8,820 bases of DNA from Bacteroidales bacterium (lineage in GTDB: Bacteria; Bacteroidota; Bacteroidia; Bacteroidales; UBA1556): assembly GCA_023145955.1 (NCBI GenBank), contig JAGLDA010000193.1, positions 1-8,820 on the forward strand, read 5' to 3'. This document shows, one piece after another, positions 7,276-8,820 of the stretch. Position numbers and translations under genes: made by a program. Below the pieces are notes generated by a model, which saw nothing but the letters and a program-made list of their open reading frames with translations, ran no database searches and had not been told where the DNA came from. Numbering within the stretch: the stretch's first letter is position 1; each line of letters begins with the position of its first letter.

Positions 7276-8820
7276 TTACACTTTATATACTTTTACTGCG
7301 CATTTCTTAAAATCTGTTTGTTTAGAAATAGGACAAGTTGCATCTAAAGCTACCTTATTAATAAATACTTTTTCATCAAACCAAGGCACATAAATTAATC
7401 CTTGTGGTGGGCGATTACGACCTCTTGTATCAACATGAGCACGTACTCTACCACGACGAGATTCTACCCATACTTTTTCGCCTTGCATAACTCCAAATTT
7501 TTTGGCATCAGCAGGGTGCATATAACATAAAGCCTCTGGTACAGCACGATATAACTCTGGCACACGCATAGTCATTGTTCCACTATGCCAATGCTCAAGA
7601 ACCCTACCTGTAGAAAGCCAGAATGGATAATTCTTATCCGGCATTTCTGGAGGCTCCATATACGGTCTGAAAAATATTTTAGCTTTATTGGTAAGACCTT
7701 CTTTTGGCTTACTAGTATCAGGCCCTTGGAGATTACCAACCGGCAACTTTTTCAAGGCTTTACCATAGAAAGCAAAATCACCTATGGCCTCTTTACGTGC
7801 ATAAGGATCGTATTTAGAATTAAACCTCCAATTAGTTTCCTTACCGTTTACTACTGGCCATTTTAATCCCCTAACTTTATGATAGGTGTCAAAATCAGCA
7901 TAATCATGAGCATGACCCTCGCCAAACTTACGATATTCTTCCCAAAGATATTTTTGAATAAAAAATCCGTAACCTTCCCATGGTTTATCATCACTACCTA
8001 CAACATTACGTTTATCGCCATGTACTTCAGTATTAATAGTATCAGCGCCAATAGGGTCATTAGCATTAAATGATTTTGCATAATCGTTAGCAAACAACAC
8101 ATCATATAATGTACTATTTGGGTTATATCCTAATTCGCTTATACCTGACAATACATCTGGAAGTGGCTTATCCATACCTGGAATATATTGTTCACCCCAA
8201 ACTTCTCTAAGTTTAAATCGTTTTGACAATTCCACAATTTGCCAAACATCCGGCATGGAATCACCCACGGGAGTTACTTGCTGCTTCCAATGTTGTGTTC
8301 TACGTTCAGCATTTCCATATGCTCCCCATTTTTCATAAATCATTGACGAAGGCAACACTAAATCTGCAACCTTTGCCGAAATTCCAGGGTAACCATCACT
8401 TACTACTATAAAATTATCAGCTTTTCGTGCTGATTTTATCCAATGATTTGCATTTGCAGTATTTTGATATGGGTTATTAACCTGAACCCAAATAAATTTT
8501 ATTTTACCGTCTTCTACATCACGATGTATTTGCATTACATGTGATCCATTTTTAGGATTTAAAGTATCTTTTGGTAATTTCCATATTTTCTCAGAAACAG
8601 CCCTATGCTTAGGATTTTTAACTACCATATCAGCAGGCAATCTATGTGAGAATGTTCCTACTTCGCGAGCAGTTCCACATGCTGATGGTTGCCCTGTTAA
8701 ACTAAAAGCACCATTGCCTGGCATAGCTTGCTTTCCAAGTAAAAAGTGAACCATATAAGCTTGCTCATTAACCCAAGTACCACGCGTATGCTGGTTCATA
8801 CCCATTGTCCAAAAAGAAAC
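7276..8820 (-). CDS. napA: NapA, periplasmic nitrate reductase catalytic subunit (3' part, 5' end beyond the window)
   Basis: NapA reduces nitrate to nitrite in the periplasm using Mo-bisMGD and one [4Fe-4S] cluster. The frame is open to the right edge, and the residues just before the ATG at 8805 read VSFWT, giving VSFWTMGMNQHTRGTW, a hallmark of NapA. The ATG is therefore internal and 514 codons are visible of an expected 830-930. The N-terminal Tat signal, the Fe-S cysteines and the Mo-ligating Cys lie outside. Visible landmarks, counted from the internal Met, are SLTGQPSACGTAREVG (35-50), EKWGAYGNAERRTQHW (158-173), the YHKVRGLKWPVVNGKET block (308-324), and the C-terminal molybdopterin dinucleotide-binding domain from LSTGRVLEHWHSG (397-409) through TRGRNRPPQG (460-469) to DFKKCAVK (498-505). 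Extra segments (about 205-275 and 350-370) and the VNNPYQNTANANHW stretch (109-122) are of the longer Campylobacterota NapA type rather than the E. coli type. It is the first gene visible of the nap unit. Confidence 0.97.
   Translation of the reverse strand, partial: VSFWTMGMNQHTRGTWVNEQAYMVHFLLGKQAMPGNGAFSLTGQPSACGTAREVGTFSHRLPADMVVKNPKHRAVSEKIWKLPKDTLNPKNGSHVMQIHRDVEDGKIKFIWVQVNNPYQNTANANHWIKSARKADNFIVVSDGYPGISAKVADLVLPSSMIYEKWGAYGNAERRTQHWKQQVTPVGDSMPDVWQIVELSKRFKLREVWGEQYIPGMDKPLPDVLSGISELGYNPNSTLYDVLFANDYAKSFNANDPIGADTINTEVHGDKRNVVGSDDKPWEGYGFFIQKYLWEEYRKFGEGHAHDYADFDTYHKVRGLKWPVVNGKETNWRFNSKYDPYARKEAIGDFAFYGKALKKLPVGNLQGPDTSKPKEGLTNKAKIFFRPYMEPPEMPDKNYPFWLSTGRVLEHWHSGTMTMRVPELYRAVPEALCYMHPADAKKFGVMQGEKVWVESRRGRVRAHVDTRGRNRPPQGLIYVPWFDEKVFINKVALDATCPISKQTDFKKCAVKVYKV

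Noticed and set aside
7585..8411. Plus-strand open frames opposite napA (7585-7866, 7879-8073, 8223-8411)
   Set aside because: They lie wholly inside the well-conserved napA frame and show no recognisable protein features.
7276..8805. A complete 509-residue molybdoprotein starting at the ATG at 8805
   Set aside because: The preceding codons read VSFWT, which joins the conserved NapA sequence; the gene continues beyond the right edge.

Overview
The window is AT-rich, low-GC bacterial DNA that most likely comes from a member of the Bacteroidota. The evidence is a GWxTD-family secreted protein, an alginate-export-type outer-membrane barrel, a lipoprotein whose post-cysteine sequence (C-S-S-D-D) resembles Bacteroidota lipoprotein export signals, and a promoter matching the Bacteroidota TTTG / TAnnTTTG consensus. 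Genus cannot be read from this stretch.

Layout. (1) Positions 1-702 (+) hold the 3' end of a multi-pass membrane protein that resembles the large Bacteroidota glycosyltransferase-like membrane proteins; it begins outside the window. (2) Convergent with it, only 4 bp away, is a gene of about 485 codons for a secreted GWxTD-domain protein (707-2164, -). Its likely promoter lies at 2256-2286. (3) Everything from 8820 down to 2373 on the minus strand is a periplasmic nitrate reductase (nap) operon in transcription order napA (3' 514 codons only), napG, napH, napB, a WD40/beta-propeller gene in the napL position, napD, and finally an outer-membrane barrel gene. A clear intrinsic terminator (2312-2350) closes the unit.

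How it works together. NapH (membrane Fe-S protein) and NapG (periplasmic Fe-S protein) form a quinol dehydrogenase that takes electrons from the quinol pool. The diheme cytochrome NapB passes them to NapA, the Mo-bisMGD enzyme reducing nitrate to nitrite in the periplasm. NapD is the Tat chaperone for NapA. No napC or napF is present in the visible part. The visible gene order A-G-H-B-(L)-D and the NapA/NapB sequence style match the Campylobacterota (epsilonproteobacterial) nap type minus napF, rather than the enterobacterial napFDAGHBC arrangement. The barrel gene at the end is a candidate nitrate/nitrite pore, by position only.

The main points for a second look are the lipoprotein form of NapB, the outer-membrane barrel as the last gene of the nap unit, and the Campylobacterota-like order and sequence. 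I saw no mobile element, CRISPR array, RNA gene or clearly new system.
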